From Marinobacter salinisoli (lineage in GTDB: Bacteria > Pseudomonadota > Gammaproteobacteria > Pseudomonadales > Oleiphilaceae): 64,000 nucleotides of DNA. Positions 26,374 through 37,701 of this stretch are shown in pieces. The stretch is taken from the NCBI RefSeq assembly GCF_017301335.1, contig NZ_CP071247.1, forward strand, positions 3,224,001-3,288,000, read 5' to 3'. Position 1 is the stretch's first letter. Each line of letters begins with the position of its first letter. Under the pieces are notes generated by a model that was not told the DNA's origin, ran no database searches, and saw nothing but the letters and a program-made list of their open reading frames with translations. Position numbers and translations under genes: made by a program.

Positions 26374-28431
26374 ATGGATAATTACCTCAACATCGAACAG
26401 CGCCTCGGCGACCGTATTCTGTGGTGGATTCTGACCATAGCGCTGCTTTGCGGGTTCGTCATCAGTGCTGTCCAGGTGTTTATCGATGCTCGACGCGTAT
26501 CCACCAACCTGGAAAATCAGGCTTCTGAAACCATCGCAATGGTCAGAGATGCAGCCACCCAGGCTGTGTTCAATATCGATGCCGACCTGGCCCATCAAGT
26601 CACGAAAGGCCTGCTTGCCGTGGATGCCATACACCTGGCAAGGATCACCCATCCGGATGGAGAACCGCTGGGCGGCCAAGACCGCCCGTTGCGCCAGACC
26701 GCCTACCGGCCCCTGACAGACGCCATCTTCGAGGCGGACCGGAAATACCAGACCGCCCTGACGCGCGAAAGCTCGGACATCGTGTACGGTTACCTGGAAG
26801 TTCACTACGATACGGCACTGTCAGCGGACACCTGGCTCAGCCGGTCTGCAGTTACCTTCGCTTCCGGCCTGGCGACCGCCGCTATTCTGGGCCTGGCCGT
26901 CTTTTTTGTTTTCCACCTGCTGCTGGCCCGCCCGATGATTAACATCATCCGGTCGATCAAATCGGTTGATCCCGAACACCCCGATGGCCGACTGATCGCC
27001 ATTCCCAAAGGCCATCAGCGCGACGAGATGGGTCTCTGGGTGAACGCCACCAACAACCTGCTGGTGTCTATTGCAGACAGCCAGGAACGTCACCGCGAAG
27101 CCGAGATACGAGCCAACCGGCTGTCTCAGTACGACCAGCTTACCGGGCTCCCCCGACGGGAGACCTTTATGGAAATGCTTGAGCAGGAGATCGCTCTGGC
27201 GCGGAAAGACGGTCAGGTCCTTTCATTGATGGTCTGCGGTATCGACGATTTCAAATCCGTCAACGAGCAGTGCGGCTTTCGAGTCGGCGACCTGATCCTG
27301 CAGAAATTGTCAGACCGACTTTCGTCGACACTCGCCGGAAGCCGATTCTCACTATCCCGACTGGGCAGTGATCAGTTTGCCATTCTCGAAAAGGGCATCC
27401 AGAACAGCTTTCAGGCAGCCGAGTCCGCGGACCAGGTTCTGACCTGCTTCAGTACACCGGTCAGCGCAGAAAACCAGACCGTCAGCATGTCTGCTACGGT
27501 CGGTGTTTCCATGTTTCCCTCGGACGCGGACGAGGCCGACCGTCTGCTCCAGAGCGCCGAGCAGACCATGACGCTCGCCAAACAAAGTGGTCATAACCAC
27601 CTGCAGTTCTACGTCGCCAGCATCGACCAGGAAATCCGGGACCGGAAACTGCTCGAAAGGGACTTGTCCGAGGCTTTGGCCAAGGGGGAGTTCCACCTGG
27701 TGTATCAGCCACAGGTAGATCTGGAAACCCGTCGCATCATCGGCGCCGAAGCACTGATTCGCTGGAACCACCCCACCCGCGGTTTCGTGCCCCCCGACCA
27801 TTTCATCCCGGTTGCCGAAGCCAACGGCGCCATCGTCGAGATAGGTCAGTGGGTTCTGGAGCAAGCTTGCTGGCAAGCCTCACAATGGGCGGCCAAGGGC
27901 ATCGGCGTTCGCATCGCCGTCAACCTCTCAGCCGTTCAACTGCAGCAGGCCGACGTGGTTGAGGACATTCTGGACACCCTGCATCGCCACAACGTTGCTG
28001 CCGGGCGACTGGAGCTGGAAGTGACCGAAACCAGCTTCATGACCAACCTGGCGGATGCCGTCGACAAGCTGCACCAATTGAATCAAGCCGGCATCAGCAT
28101 TGCCGTGGATGATTTTGGTACCGGGTATTCATCACTGACCTACCTGAAGAAAATGCCGGTACAGCACCTGAAAATCGACAAGCAATTCATTCGCGATCTG
28201 CTGCTGAACGAAGAAGACACCCGTATCGCCAACACAATCATTGACCTGGGCCGCAGCCTGAACCTGTCCGTGGTGGCCGAAGGTGTAGAAACTGCCGAGC
28301 AGGAGTACTATCTGACCCAGCGCGGCTGTCGTCTGGCGCAGGGTTATTACTTCAGTAAACCAATACCCGCTCGTGAATTTGAGACCTTCGTCCACAGCTT
28401 TCACGAGCAATTCGCCGAAAATAACGTCTGA
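26374..28431 (+). CDS. Membrane GGDEF-EAL protein; GGDEF degenerate, EAL intact (predicted c-di-GMP phosphodiesterase)
   Basis: 685 residues. Two membrane helices (about 15-37 and 153-180) flank a periplasmic sensor region. A HAMP-like segment (about 182-240) leads to a GGDEF domain whose signature is GSDQF (331-335), lacking the catalytic Gly and acidic residues and without an RxxD I-site. The EAL domain has EAL at 459-461, NLS, EVTE, DDFGTG, LKIDKQF and QGYYFSKP, all residues expected for catalysis. It should therefore degrade c-di-GMP, perhaps with GTP binding the dead GGDEF as an activator. Followed 25 bases later by lemA. Confidence 0.93.
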   Translation: MDNYLNIEQRLGDRILWWILTIALLCGFVISAVQVFIDARRVSTNLENQASETIAMVRDAATQAVFNIDADLAHQVTKGLLAVDAIHLARITHPDGEPLGGQDRPLRQTAYRPLTDAIFEADRKYQTALTRESSDIVYGYLEVHYDTALSADTWLSRSAVTFASGLATAAILGLAVFFVFHLLLARPMINIIRSIKSVDPEHPDGRLIAIPKGHQRDEMGLWVNATNNLLVSIADSQERHREAEIRANRLSQYDQLTGLPRRETFMEMLEQEIALARKDGQVLSLMVCGIDDFKSVNEQCGFRVGDLILQKLSDRLSSTLAGSRFSLSRLGSDQFAILEKGIQNSFQAAESADQVLTCFSTPVSAENQTVSMSATVGVSMFPSDADEADRLLQSAEQTMTLAKQSGHNHLQFYVASIDQEIRDRKLLERDLSEALAKGEFHLVYQPQVDLETRRIIGAEALIRWNHPTRGFVPPDHFIPVAEANGAIVEIGQWVLEQACWQASQWAAKGIGVRIAVNLSAVQLQQADVVEDILDTLHRHNVAAGRLELEVTETSFMTNLADAVDKLHQLNQAGISIAVDDFGTGYSSLTYLKKMPVQHLKIDKQFIRDLLLNEEDTRIANTIIDLGRSLNLSVVAEGVETAEQEYYLTQRGCRLAQGYYFSKPIPAREFETFVHSFHEQFAENNV

Positions 28432-28455
28432 AACCACCACTGTACAGGAGCTGCA

Positions 28456-29043
28456 ATGGGTACCACCTTGATCGGCCTTATTGTTATTGCCGCCGTCGTG
28501 TTTTACCTGGTTTTCATCTACAACCGCCTGGTTACCTTGAGAAACCAGTTCAAGAACGGTTTCGCCCAGATCGATGTGCAGCTGCAACGTCGACACGACT
28601 TGATCCCCAACCTGGTGGAATCGGCCAAGGCCTACCTCAGCCATGAAAAGTCCACACTGACCCAGGTAATGGAGGCGCGCCACAACGCCGTCAGCGCCCA
28701 GCAGGATGCCGCCAGAGACCCCAGCGACAGCACCAAGATCCAACGCCTGGGCAGCGCCGAAAACCTTCTGACCAAAGCCTTGGCCAACTTCTATGCGGTT
28801 GCCGAGAACTACCCCGACCTGAAAGCCAACGAAACCATCCAGCAGTTGATGGAAGAGCTTTCCAGTACCGAAAACCGCGTCGCGTTTGCGCGCCAGGCAT
28901 ACAACGATGGCGTGATGACCTACAACACGTTCCGCGAGCAGTTCCCCAACAACATACTGGCCGGCATGTTTGCTTTCAAAGAAACCGCGCAGCTGGAGCT
29001 GGAGTCTCCGGAGGCCCGGCAGGCACCGAAAGTTTCATTCTAA
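28456..29043 (+). CDS. lemA: LemA family protein
   Basis: 195 residues. One N-terminal membrane helix (about 5-24), then the typical helical LemA body: NRLVTLRNQFKNGFAQIDVQLQRRHDLIPNLVE, FYAVAENYPDLKANE and RVAFARQAYNDGVMTYN. LemA proteins are membrane-anchored with their body outside or in the periplasm; their role is unclear but they are frequently encoded beside M48 metalloproteases, as here (12 bases apart). AGGAG precedes the ATG. Confidence 0.95.
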   Translation: MGTTLIGLIVIAAVVFYLVFIYNRLVTLRNQFKNGFAQIDVQLQRRHDLIPNLVESAKAYLSHEKSTLTQVMEARHNAVSAQQDAARDPSDSTKIQRLGSAENLLTKALANFYAVAENYPDLKANETIQQLMEELSSTENRVAFARQAYNDGVMTYNTFREQFPNNILAGMFAFKETAQLELESPEARQAPKVSF

Positions 29044-29054
29044 GACGTCCCACA

Positions 29055-31022
29055 ATGTCGCATCAGGGCTTTTTCCAGCGCCAGGCGAAGGCCCGGCGCA
29101 ACACCAGTTTTCTGGTTCTCCTGTTTCTGACGGCCGTGACGCTGATCACCCTGGCCGTCTGCCTCGTTGGCTACTTTGTCACTCGCAGCGAAACCAGCCA
29201 CCTTGCCTTCCATGAATGGTTACTGTCACAGCACGGGCTTACCACCAGCGCGGTTGTCATCGCGCTGATTGGGATTGGCTCACTGGTTCGCTGGGTGGAT
29301 CTGGCGGGCGGCGGGACGCGGGTCGCCAAGATGGTCGGCGCCCGACCAATCGACCCTGACACCCGAGACCACGACGAACGCCGACTACGCAACATCGTTG
29401 AAGAGATGGCCATCGCCAGCGGTGTCCCTGTACCCGAGCTCTACGTAATGGACCAGGAGACCGGCATCAATGCCTTTGTGGCGGGCTACACGACCGGCGA
29501 AGCGGTCATGGTGGTCACCCATGGTGCTCTGACGCAACTGTCCAGAGACGAACTCCAGGGCGTCATCGGACATGAATTCAGCCATATCCTTAATGGCGAC
29601 ATGCGAATCAACATTCGGCTGATCGCCCTGCTGGCCGGCATTCTGATGATTGGTCAGATCGGCGGGTTCCTGCTCCGGGTCTCGTTCTATGGCAGCCCGC
29701 GCTCATCGCGCTCTTCCAGGGATGGCCGCGCTCAGGCCGCCATGGGCATTGTTGGCTTGGCCCTGGTGCTGATTGGCTACGTGGGGGTGTTCTTCGGGCG
29801 CTTGATTCAATCGGCGGTATCCCGCCAGCGGGAAATGCTCGCCGATGCTTCCTCGGTTCAGTTCACCCGCAATCCCGAAGGTATCGCGAGCGCCTTATAC
29901 AAAATTGGTCTCAAGGGCGGCTACCTCGACACTACCAGCCACGCCAGCGACATGAACCACATGTGTTTCGGCGAAAGCACGCGGATGAAGTTTGCGTCTT
30001 TGCTGGCGTCCCATCCGCCGGTGGAAGACCGCATCAACGCGATTCAGCCGGGCATGCTGGCCAGGTTGCGCAGCCGGTTCCGGGATGCCCGGGCCACAGA
30101 AGACCTGCGCTCTGCGGCTGCCAAAGCAGCGCCACCCCATGCCGCCGGCTTTTCGGATTCCGGCCCGATCATCCACAGCCCTGCCCGCACTTATCGGGAC
30201 GAGACAACACAAGCCAGCACCCGCTTGTCGGATCGGGTCGGCACGGTGACACCGCAAAGTGAAGCCTTTGCCATTGGCTTCCTCAACCAGCTGCCAGACA
30301 GCTTTCGGGCGCAACTCAACACTCGCACCGGTGCAGTTCAGCTATGTTATGCCCTGCTGATCTGCGGGCTGTCAGAAGAGGAACGCCAGGGCAGGCTGGC
30401 GCTGATCCCAGACCATCCCGTTCTGGGAGCCCAGCACGACGCTCAGATGCTGCTGATACCCACCCTTCGGGCCGCAGGTGACGGCATAGGTTTCCCAGCC
30501 CTGGAACTGGCCATGCCGGCCTTGAGAAAGCTCGATCCAGACGAGCGCAGGCTGCTGAAAACCAATGTACAGAAACTGGTGGCGGCCGACAGGAAAATAT
30601 CACTGTTTGAGCTGGCCCTGACCAGCTTCCTGTCACGCCATCTGGGGGAAGGTGCCGGCCGGAACGTGCCGGTGCGGTATCGCAATTACCGCCAGGTGGT
30701 GCCAGCCCTACAACGGGTCCTGAGCCTGATGGCACGAGCGGGAACGAGCAAGGCGGCGGATGCAGAAACCCTCTTCCAGCGAGTCATGGCGAGCTTCACA
30801 AACCGTGCAGATGAAACAATGATTCTTGAGAAGGTGAGTCTGCGCCAGTTACGCGAGGCGCTGACGATGCTCAATGGATTATCACCCCTCCTGAAACCCG
30901 CCATCATAGATGCCTGCGGAGATTGCATTATTCATGACGGCAAGATTGAAGCCAGGGAGTACGAGCTGATGCGATTGGTTGCCGACCAGCTCGACTGCCC
31001 GATGCCGCCGCTTACTCGCTGA
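29055..31022 (+). CDS. M48 family (HtpX-like) membrane metalloprotease with long C-terminal extension
   Basis: 655 residues, more than twice HtpX. Two helices at about 18-42 and 62-80, zinc motif HEFSH at 173-177, two more helices at about 190-215 and 228-250, and the third ligand region REMLADASSVQF. About 350 further residues follow; the last part (LVAADRKISLFEL..., CIIHDGKIEAREYELMRLVADQL) resembles TerB-like helical domains with their Asp-Gly loop. Probably a membrane quality-control protease acting with LemA. Its end overlaps the end of gspD on the other strand by 11 bases. Confidence 0.9.
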   Translation: MSHQGFFQRQAKARRNTSFLVLLFLTAVTLITLAVCLVGYFVTRSETSHLAFHEWLLSQHGLTTSAVVIALIGIGSLVRWVDLAGGGTRVAKMVGARPIDPDTRDHDERRLRNIVEEMAIASGVPVPELYVMDQETGINAFVAGYTTGEAVMVVTHGALTQLSRDELQGVIGHEFSHILNGDMRINIRLIALLAGILMIGQIGGFLLRVSFYGSPRSSRSSRDGRAQAAMGIVGLALVLIGYVGVFFGRLIQSAVSRQREMLADASSVQFTRNPEGIASALYKIGLKGGYLDTTSHASDMNHMCFGESTRMKFASLLASHPPVEDRINAIQPGMLARLRSRFRDARATEDLRSAAAKAAPPHAAGFSDSGPIIHSPARTYRDETTQASTRLSDRVGTVTPQSEAFAIGFLNQLPDSFRAQLNTRTGAVQLCYALLICGLSEEERQGRLALIPDHPVLGAQHDAQMLLIPTLRAAGDGIGFPALELAMPALRKLDPDERRLLKTNVQKLVAADRKISLFELALTSFLSRHLGEGAGRNVPVRYRNYRQVVPALQRVLSLMARAGTSKAADAETLFQRVMASFTNRADETMILEKVSLRQLREALTMLNGLSPLLKPAIIDACGDCIIHDGKIEAREYELMRLVADQLDCPMPPLTR

Positions 31023-32973
31023 TATCCCGCAACCTCTCCCGGCGGCGTCCGTCAAACAGGACGTCGACTTCCGGGTTGATTTCGGCCTTCGGCAGCTTGA
31101 GCTTGTCGCGCATATCCAGGTTCACGTCCCACAGCTCATTGAATTTGTCCTCGGTCACCGCCACAGCCTCCAGTTTACCCAGCATGATGGTGGGCCTCAG
31201 GAACACCAGAAGATTACGCTTGGTACGACGCTCGGACTCTGAGGAGAACAGGCGCCCGAGGAAGGGAATGTCGCCGAGCAGGGGCACCTTGCTTTTCACG
31301 ACCTGGAAATCGTCGCGGATCAGGCCGCCGAGCACGATGGTTTCACCGTCATCGGCCAGGACCGTGGTTTTGATTTCCCGCTTGTTGGTCACGATGTCGG
31401 AAGCATTCTCGACGCTATCCGCCACGTTCTCGGTGGTTTGCTCAACCACCAGTTTGACCAGACCGTCTGCACTGATGGTGGGCGTGACTTTCAAAGTCAG
31501 ACCAATATCCCTGCGTTCGATGGTGGTAAACGGATTGGTGGTTCCATCACCCGACACGGTCGACTCGCCGGTCCGGAACGGCACATTCTGACCAACGATG
31601 ATTTCGGATTCCTGGTTATCGAGGGTGATAATACTGGGCGTGGAAAGCAGGTTCGCCGCAGCGGAGGTGGACAGAGCCTGAAGAAGAATCCCCCAGGTAA
31701 GCCCACCCTTATCTTCTTCCCCGATACCAATAGTGATACCGCCTGCGGCGGGGCCAATCGGCGTTTCAGCGACAATGGCACCGATTACTTCGCTCAGGCT
31801 TCGACCAACATTATCGAAGTTGCTGGCAGCAATCGGTGTCGAGCCACCGGACTGATCACCAATGGCAGCCTGAACGCCAAGATCTTGCCCGAGCTCGTCA
31901 CTGATTTCGACAATGGCGGCCTCAATCATGACCTGGGCGCGCCGAACATCGAGACTCGCGACAATCTGTTCCGCCTCCTGCATTAGCGAAGGTTCGCCGC
32001 GCACAACCAGTGCATTAAGCCCTTCATCGGCAAACACGGCAAAATTGGCGCCGGGTTTGGACGCCGCTCCGTTTTTGCCACCGGATTCTTCCTCAACCAC
32101 CTGGCCCATCACGCCTTTCAGGATTTCCGTCATGGTCTTGGCGTCGGCGTGTTTCAGGCGAATGACTTTGGTGGTTCCCCCGGTGGCCGATGGCTGGTCC
32201 AGCTGACGGATCAGCCCTCTCATCTTGTCCCGGAAGTTCTTGTCCCCCCGCAGAATCAGGCGATTGCTCCGTTCGTCCGCAGTGACGCTGTATTTACGAG
32301 AGGCATTCTCACCGTTCCCTTTGCCCAGCTCATCCGGTGCCAGCTCTTGCAGCAGGACCACCATGTCGCCTACCCAGGCCTCATCCAGCTGGATAACTTC
32401 CACCTCGTACTTCGAGGGGCTGTCCAGTTCACGAACGATCTGTTCAATCCGCTGGATATTGGAGGAGTGATCGCTGACGATCAGCGCGTTGGCAGCTGCC
32501 ACACCGGCCAGATGGCCATATTTGGCAACCAGCGGCCGCAGAATAGGCACCAGTTCCAGCGCGTTGGCATTGTCTACCTGAATAACCCGGGTGATCAGCT
32601 GTTCGGAGGGTGTTGCATCGAAACGGGACAGGGTTTCGGCCGACTGTTTGGCATCAACCTGCTGAACCACTTTAATGACCTCTTCGCCGGGGATGGCGGT
32701 AAACCCGTGCACGTTCAGCACGGCGAGGAACAGGTCGTAGATTTCGCTCTTGTTCATTGGCGCACTGGACAGGACCGTGACCTTGCCCTTGACCCGCGGG
32801 TCAACCACGAAGCTGTAGCCGGTAATATCCGCGACCTGGGTGACAAAAGCCCGGATGTCTGCTTCCTTGAGATTCAGCCGCCAGGTTTCTTCCTGCGCCT
32901 GGGCCAACGACATCAGCGGCAAGAGGATGAGTAAGGCTACAGCCCGCAACAAGTTGGTCTTATGGTTATGCAT
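31012..32973 (-). CDS. gspD: Type II secretion system secretin GspD
   Basis: 653 residues. Signal peptide cleaved after SLAQA, N0 domain, repeated N1-N3 KH-like domains (NALIVSDHSSNIQRIEQIVRELD, RLILRGDKNFRDKMRGLIRQLD), and the secretin domain from about 330 with VPLLGDIPFLGRLF and LVFLRPTI. It forms the outer-membrane channel for folded exoproteins. It is last in gspN-gspC-gspD, 33 bases after gspC. No lipobox is seen, so a pilotin or another route would target it. Confidence 0.96.
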   Translation of the reverse strand: MHNHKTNLLRAVALLILLPLMSLAQAQEETWRLNLKEADIRAFVTQVADITGYSFVVDPRVKGKVTVLSSAPMNKSEIYDLFLAVLNVHGFTAIPGEEVIKVVQQVDAKQSAETLSRFDATPSEQLITRVIQVDNANALELVPILRPLVAKYGHLAGVAAANALIVSDHSSNIQRIEQIVRELDSPSKYEVEVIQLDEAWVGDMVVLLQELAPDELGKGNGENASRKYSVTADERSNRLILRGDKNFRDKMRGLIRQLDQPSATGGTTKVIRLKHADAKTMTEILKGVMGQVVEEESGGKNGAASKPGANFAVFADEGLNALVVRGEPSLMQEAEQIVASLDVRRAQVMIEAAIVEISDELGQDLGVQAAIGDQSGGSTPIAASNFDNVGRSLSEVIGAIVAETPIGPAAGGITIGIGEEDKGGLTWGILLQALSTSAAANLLSTPSIITLDNQESEIIVGQNVPFRTGESTVSGDGTTNPFTTIERRDIGLTLKVTPTISADGLVKLVVEQTTENVADSVENASDIVTNKREIKTTVLADDGETIVLGGLIRDDFQVVKSKVPLLGDIPFLGRLFSSESERRTKRNLLVFLRPTIMLGKLEAVAVTEDKFNELWDVNLDMRDKLKLPKAEINPEVDVLFDGRRRERLRDISE

Positions 32974-33006
32974 GTGGCGAATTCGTCCTGTATCTATTTG
33001 ACCCGA

Positions 33007-33852
33007 TCAGCGCCATTGCTCGGGTATTGCAAAACTAATGGTTAGAAAAGAACCGTCACGTTCGATTTCAATGTCGAGCTGAGCCTGGTCTCTCCAGCTA
33101 TCCAGCAGTGCTTTATCCTGTTCCAGATCACCCAGCATTTGTCCGTTGATCGCTGTAATGACATCTCCGGCCTGCAAGTTGACGGCATTCAACATGGCGT
33201 TGGAGCCGTCATACACATAACCGGATGCACCGCTATCATCCACAGGACGCAATCCATAGGCGTTGAGTGCTGCAACACCCTCATTGTCGAGCTGAGCGCG
33301 CGCATCTTCCAAAAAGGCTTCGGGCGAAGATTGTGCCGGCTGCTCCGGGGTCTGTGCAACCAGAGCCTCCGAATCTTCTTCAAAGGTGAGCGACTCGTAT
33401 CGACCGCCTCGCCGTATCAGAATTCTGGCGGCCTCGACCTCGGCCAATTCGGCATTTCCTGGCAGCATCTCCCCGACGCGGTAATACCCTGTTTCGCCAT
33501 TGCTTCCTGCAACTATAGCACCGGAGTCTTCCGGCCGCTGACCCAATAAAACCCCCTCCAGACGCAGCCTGAGCTGGGTTTCAGGCGCCGAGCGCTTAAC
33601 CACCTCGGACACCCCCGCCTGAGCCGCAGGCCGTCCAAAAAAATCAAAACTGGCCATCGGTGCGGACAACCCGGAACCTCCGCCAGGGCCGCCTTCCAAT
33701 GTTGCTGGCGCAGCGGGCACGGGTCGCTCATCCCACAGGAAAAGCCAGGTCACTCGTGCCAGCGTCAACCCCAGATAAACCGCCAGGCCGATCAACAGGA
33801 GATTAGCCAGCAACCGGGATATCCGGGCCTGCGAATTCGGGCTTATGGCCAT
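33007..33852 (-). CDS. gspC: Type II secretion system inner-membrane protein GspC
   Basis: 281 residues. One N-terminal helix (about 13-35), an HR domain (about 80-150, LRLEGVLLGQRPEDSGAIVAG...) that contacts the N0 domain of GspD, and a C-terminal PDZ domain (about 195-275, GLRPVDDSG..., LQAGDVITAINGQML). It links the inner-membrane platform to the secretin and may take part in substrate selection. Lies between gspN (4-base gap) and gspD. Confidence 0.92.
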   Translation of the reverse strand: MAISPNSQARISRLLANLLLIGLAVYLGLTLARVTWLFLWDERPVPAAPATLEGGPGGGSGLSAPMASFDFFGRPAAQAGVSEVVKRSAPETQLRLRLEGVLLGQRPEDSGAIVAGSNGETGYYRVGEMLPGNAELAEVEAARILIRRGGRYESLTFEEDSEALVAQTPEQPAQSSPEAFLEDARAQLDNEGVAALNAYGLRPVDDSGASGYVYDGSNAMLNAVNLQAGDVITAINGQMLGDLEQDKALLDSWRDQAQLDIEIERDGSFLTISFAIPEQWR

Positions 33853-33856
33853 GGCT

Positions 33857-34648
33857 CTAGCGAGCCCCCGGTATCAAGGGTTGCCGGACCCGAAAGATCA
33901 CATCGTCCGGACTTGCCGAGTCCGACCATGGCTGACCCGCCAGGTCTACCATGCGCTTATAAACCCGAACTTCCATCATTCCGTTCCAAAGCACATTTGC
34001 CTCTGCTGCCGGACCGTTGCCGTCCTGCTCTTTAACCGTCAACCCAATACCGCCCTGGGTAGTATCGAGGTCGGCCTGCATCGGCGGAAACTGAGCCTGG
34101 CCGGTTTGATTACCCATGGGCCAGGTTACCCGGCCACCGGGCCAGCGCCCGATACCGTCCGCCCTTTGCAGGCGGTTATCGGACCACAGGACATTCAGGG
34201 AATCGATGGTCACGTCACCCTCAATCATTGCCCCGCCACTCTGTCGAATCAGATCCTCAAATTCACCGACCGCAACCCTGCCTCTCGCATCCAGTTCCGC
34301 GCTGGCAGGCCAGCCAATCGTAACATCACCTTCCAGTAAAGATTGTGACGAAGCAATGGAAATATCCACGGGCAAAGTCAGATTGGTCAGCGACGGCACG
34401 CCCAGTATCCAGGACACGCGAAGTGGATAGCCCGCGACATCGAGCCCCGCGGCCCCCTCCCAGATTCGGCCGGACACCTGCCGGACCTGCACCTGGTCGG
34501 GCAACTGAACGTTCGAGGAAAACTGGCTCCAGAGCCAGCCCGCCGGCACCCATACCACTAAGGCAGACAGGTAGACAACAAGCGCCAGAAGCACCAGCAA
34601 AAAGATCTTTCCGAAACGGAAAAAAGGCTTTGGTTGGGATTCGTTCAT
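33857..34648 (-). CDS. gspN: Type II secretion system protein GspN
   Basis: 263 residues, one N-terminal helix (about 12-35) and a beta-rich periplasmic domain (GRIWEGAAGLDVAGYPLRVSWILGVPSL) typical of GspN, an accessory subunit present in only some type II systems. First of the gspN-C-D set. The rest of the system (gspE-M) is not in this window. Confidence 0.87.
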   Translation of the reverse strand: MNESQPKPFFRFGKIFLLVLLALVVYLSALVVWVPAGWLWSQFSSNVQLPDQVQVRQVSGRIWEGAAGLDVAGYPLRVSWILGVPSLTNLTLPVDISIASSQSLLEGDVTIGWPASAELDARGRVAVGEFEDLIRQSGGAMIEGDVTIDSLNVLWSDNRLQRADGIGRWPGGRVTWPMGNQTGQAQFPPMQADLDTTQGGIGLTVKEQDGNGPAAEANVLWNGMMEVRVYKRMVDLAGQPWSDSASPDDVIFRVRQPLIPGAR

Positions 34649-34720
34649 TCAACGACACGCGCACAGTTGACTGGTAGCCGAGTCTAGCAAACGGCTGGCC
34701 CAACTTCATGAGAAAAAACA

Positions 34721-34755
34721 AAAACCCTGCGCCAGTATTACCAGCGCAGGGTTTT
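34721..34755 (-). terminator. Rho-independent terminator of groESL
   Basis: A 12-bp stem (AAAACCCTGCGC with its complement, 11-base loop) followed on the minus strand by a T-rich tract. Placed about 60 bases after the groEL stop. Confidence 0.88.
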
Positions 34756-34814
34756 GATCGGGTCGTTCGAACCACGCACTCCGCTATCGAGGCGTGGCTG
34801 GGATCCGGGCCGGC

Positions 34815-36485
<1,671 letters not shown>

Positions 36486-36541
36486 TTAAACCGAGATTGA
36501 ATCAAACGGATCAATGAAGTGTCGTGCGAGTCGCGGGGCGA

Positions 36542-36829
36542 TTACTCAAGCACGCCGTAGATGTCGTTCTCGCTCATGATGAGCAGCTCTTCCCCGTCAA
36601 CCTTGACGGTGTTACCGGCGTACTGGCCGAAAACAACGGTGTCACCCACCTTGACCGCCAGCGCACGGGTTTCACCGTTATCCAGGATGCGGCCGTTGCC
36701 CACGGCAATCACTTCACCCTGAGACGGCTTTTCCTTGGCATTTCCCGGAAGAACGATACCGCCAGCTGTTTTCTCTTCTTCTTCCTTACGGCGTACGACA
36801 ACACGATCGTGTAGCGGACGAATTTTCAT
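36542..36829 (-). CDS. groES: Co-chaperonin GroES
   Basis: 95 residues. [18 protein letters not shown] start, mobile loop [22 protein letters not shown], and [13 protein letters not shown] end. Lid of the GroEL chamber. First gene of groESL; upstream is a sigma-32-type promoter. Confidence 0.99.
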   Translation of the reverse strand: MKIRPLHDRVVVRRKEEEEKTAGGIVLPGNAKEKPSQGEVIAVGNGRILDNGETRALAVKVGDTVVFGQYAGNTVKVDGEELLIMSENDIYGVLE

Positions 36830-36980
36830 TGCTCGTTGTCTCCAATAGTCAGATTAATGTGGCAATGACATTTGCTGTTTAAAAAGGTCGGGCATGCGAT
36901 GCATGCTCCGGCCAAATTGCCCGGCCGGCTAAGCTACTGTTTTCCAGTCGTTATCGGCCCGCGGCTAACTTGTGACTTCT

Positions 36981-37008
36981 ATGTGGGGTTAGCCCAAAGG
37001 TTTTCAAC
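36981..37008 (-). promoter_or_regulatory. Heat-shock (sigma-32) type promoter of groESL
   Basis: GTTGAAA, 13-base spacer, CCCCACAT on the minus strand, against the consensus CTTGAAA-N11-16-CCCCATNT. It lies about 150 bases upstream of groES, just after the end of fxsA. Confidence 0.85.
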
Positions 37009-37028
37009 ACCCGAGAGGAAAATTTTTC

Positions 37029-37577
37029 TCATTTTTTTTCGATGCGGTCGCGATCGCTCTCTGTGCTGTCGCGGTATTCGCCTTCGATGATATCCCCGTC
37101 CTGGTCGAAACGACTTTCGCGGTCAAATGGGCTCTGGTGGCCAAATGGCCTACCCTGCTCGCCAAACGGCCCCCGGTCGAAGGGCCCCTGCCCGGCACGG
37201 AACTGGAAATTCCGCGACTGACCGGAAATCACCATCCGCTTGAGCGCATAGGCCGCGAACCAGTGTCGGGTAACGGGAATCAGGCACAGAAACCCGATGG
37301 TGTCGGTAATAAAGCCGGGCGTCAGCAAAAGCGCGCCACCAACCGCCAGGATCAGCCCTTCCGCCACTTCCCGGGCCGGCAATTCACCGCTATTGAGGCG
37401 CTGATTGGCGCGCAACAGCGTCGCCAGCCCCTGCTGGCGAAGCAGCCAGGCACCGATGACGGCAGTCAGTAGCACCAGGCCAACCGTATTGAGAACGCCA
37501 ATGACACCGCCTACCTTAATCAGGACCGCCATCTCGGCGATGGGCATGACGATGAACAGAAGGAGAAAAATAGACAT
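37029..37577 (-). CDS. fxsA: Inner-membrane protein FxsA
   Basis: 182 residues. The FxsA domain covers about 1-120 with three or four membrane helices (IFLLLFIVMPIAEMAVLIKVGG, VLLTAVIGAWLL, LILAVGGALLLTPGFITDTIGFLCLIP). The last 65 residues are polar, rich in Phe, Gly, Arg and Asp (GPFDRGPFGEQGRPFGHQSPFDR), an imperfect low-complexity repeat. FxsA in E. coli suppresses exclusion of phage T7 by F plasmid; its normal role is unknown. Immediately upstream of groESL, as in several gammaproteobacteria. Confidence 0.92.
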   Translation of the reverse strand: MSIFLLLFIVMPIAEMAVLIKVGGVIGVLNTVGLVLLTAVIGAWLLRQQGLATLLRANQRLNSGELPAREVAEGLILAVGGALLLTPGFITDTIGFLCLIPVTRHWFAAYALKRMVISGQSRNFQFRAGQGPFDRGPFGEQGRPFGHQSPFDRESRFDQDGDIIEGEYRDSTESDRDRIEKK

Positions 37578-37701
37578 GAGGCACCTGTATTCAGGCTATG
37601 GGCTTTGCGGCGTCTGATATACTTGCGGGCTTTTGACTTTATAGGCAGCCACCCTTCGGCTCGCCACGCGATCAACTTACTACTCTACGTTAGGGCGAAA
37701 C

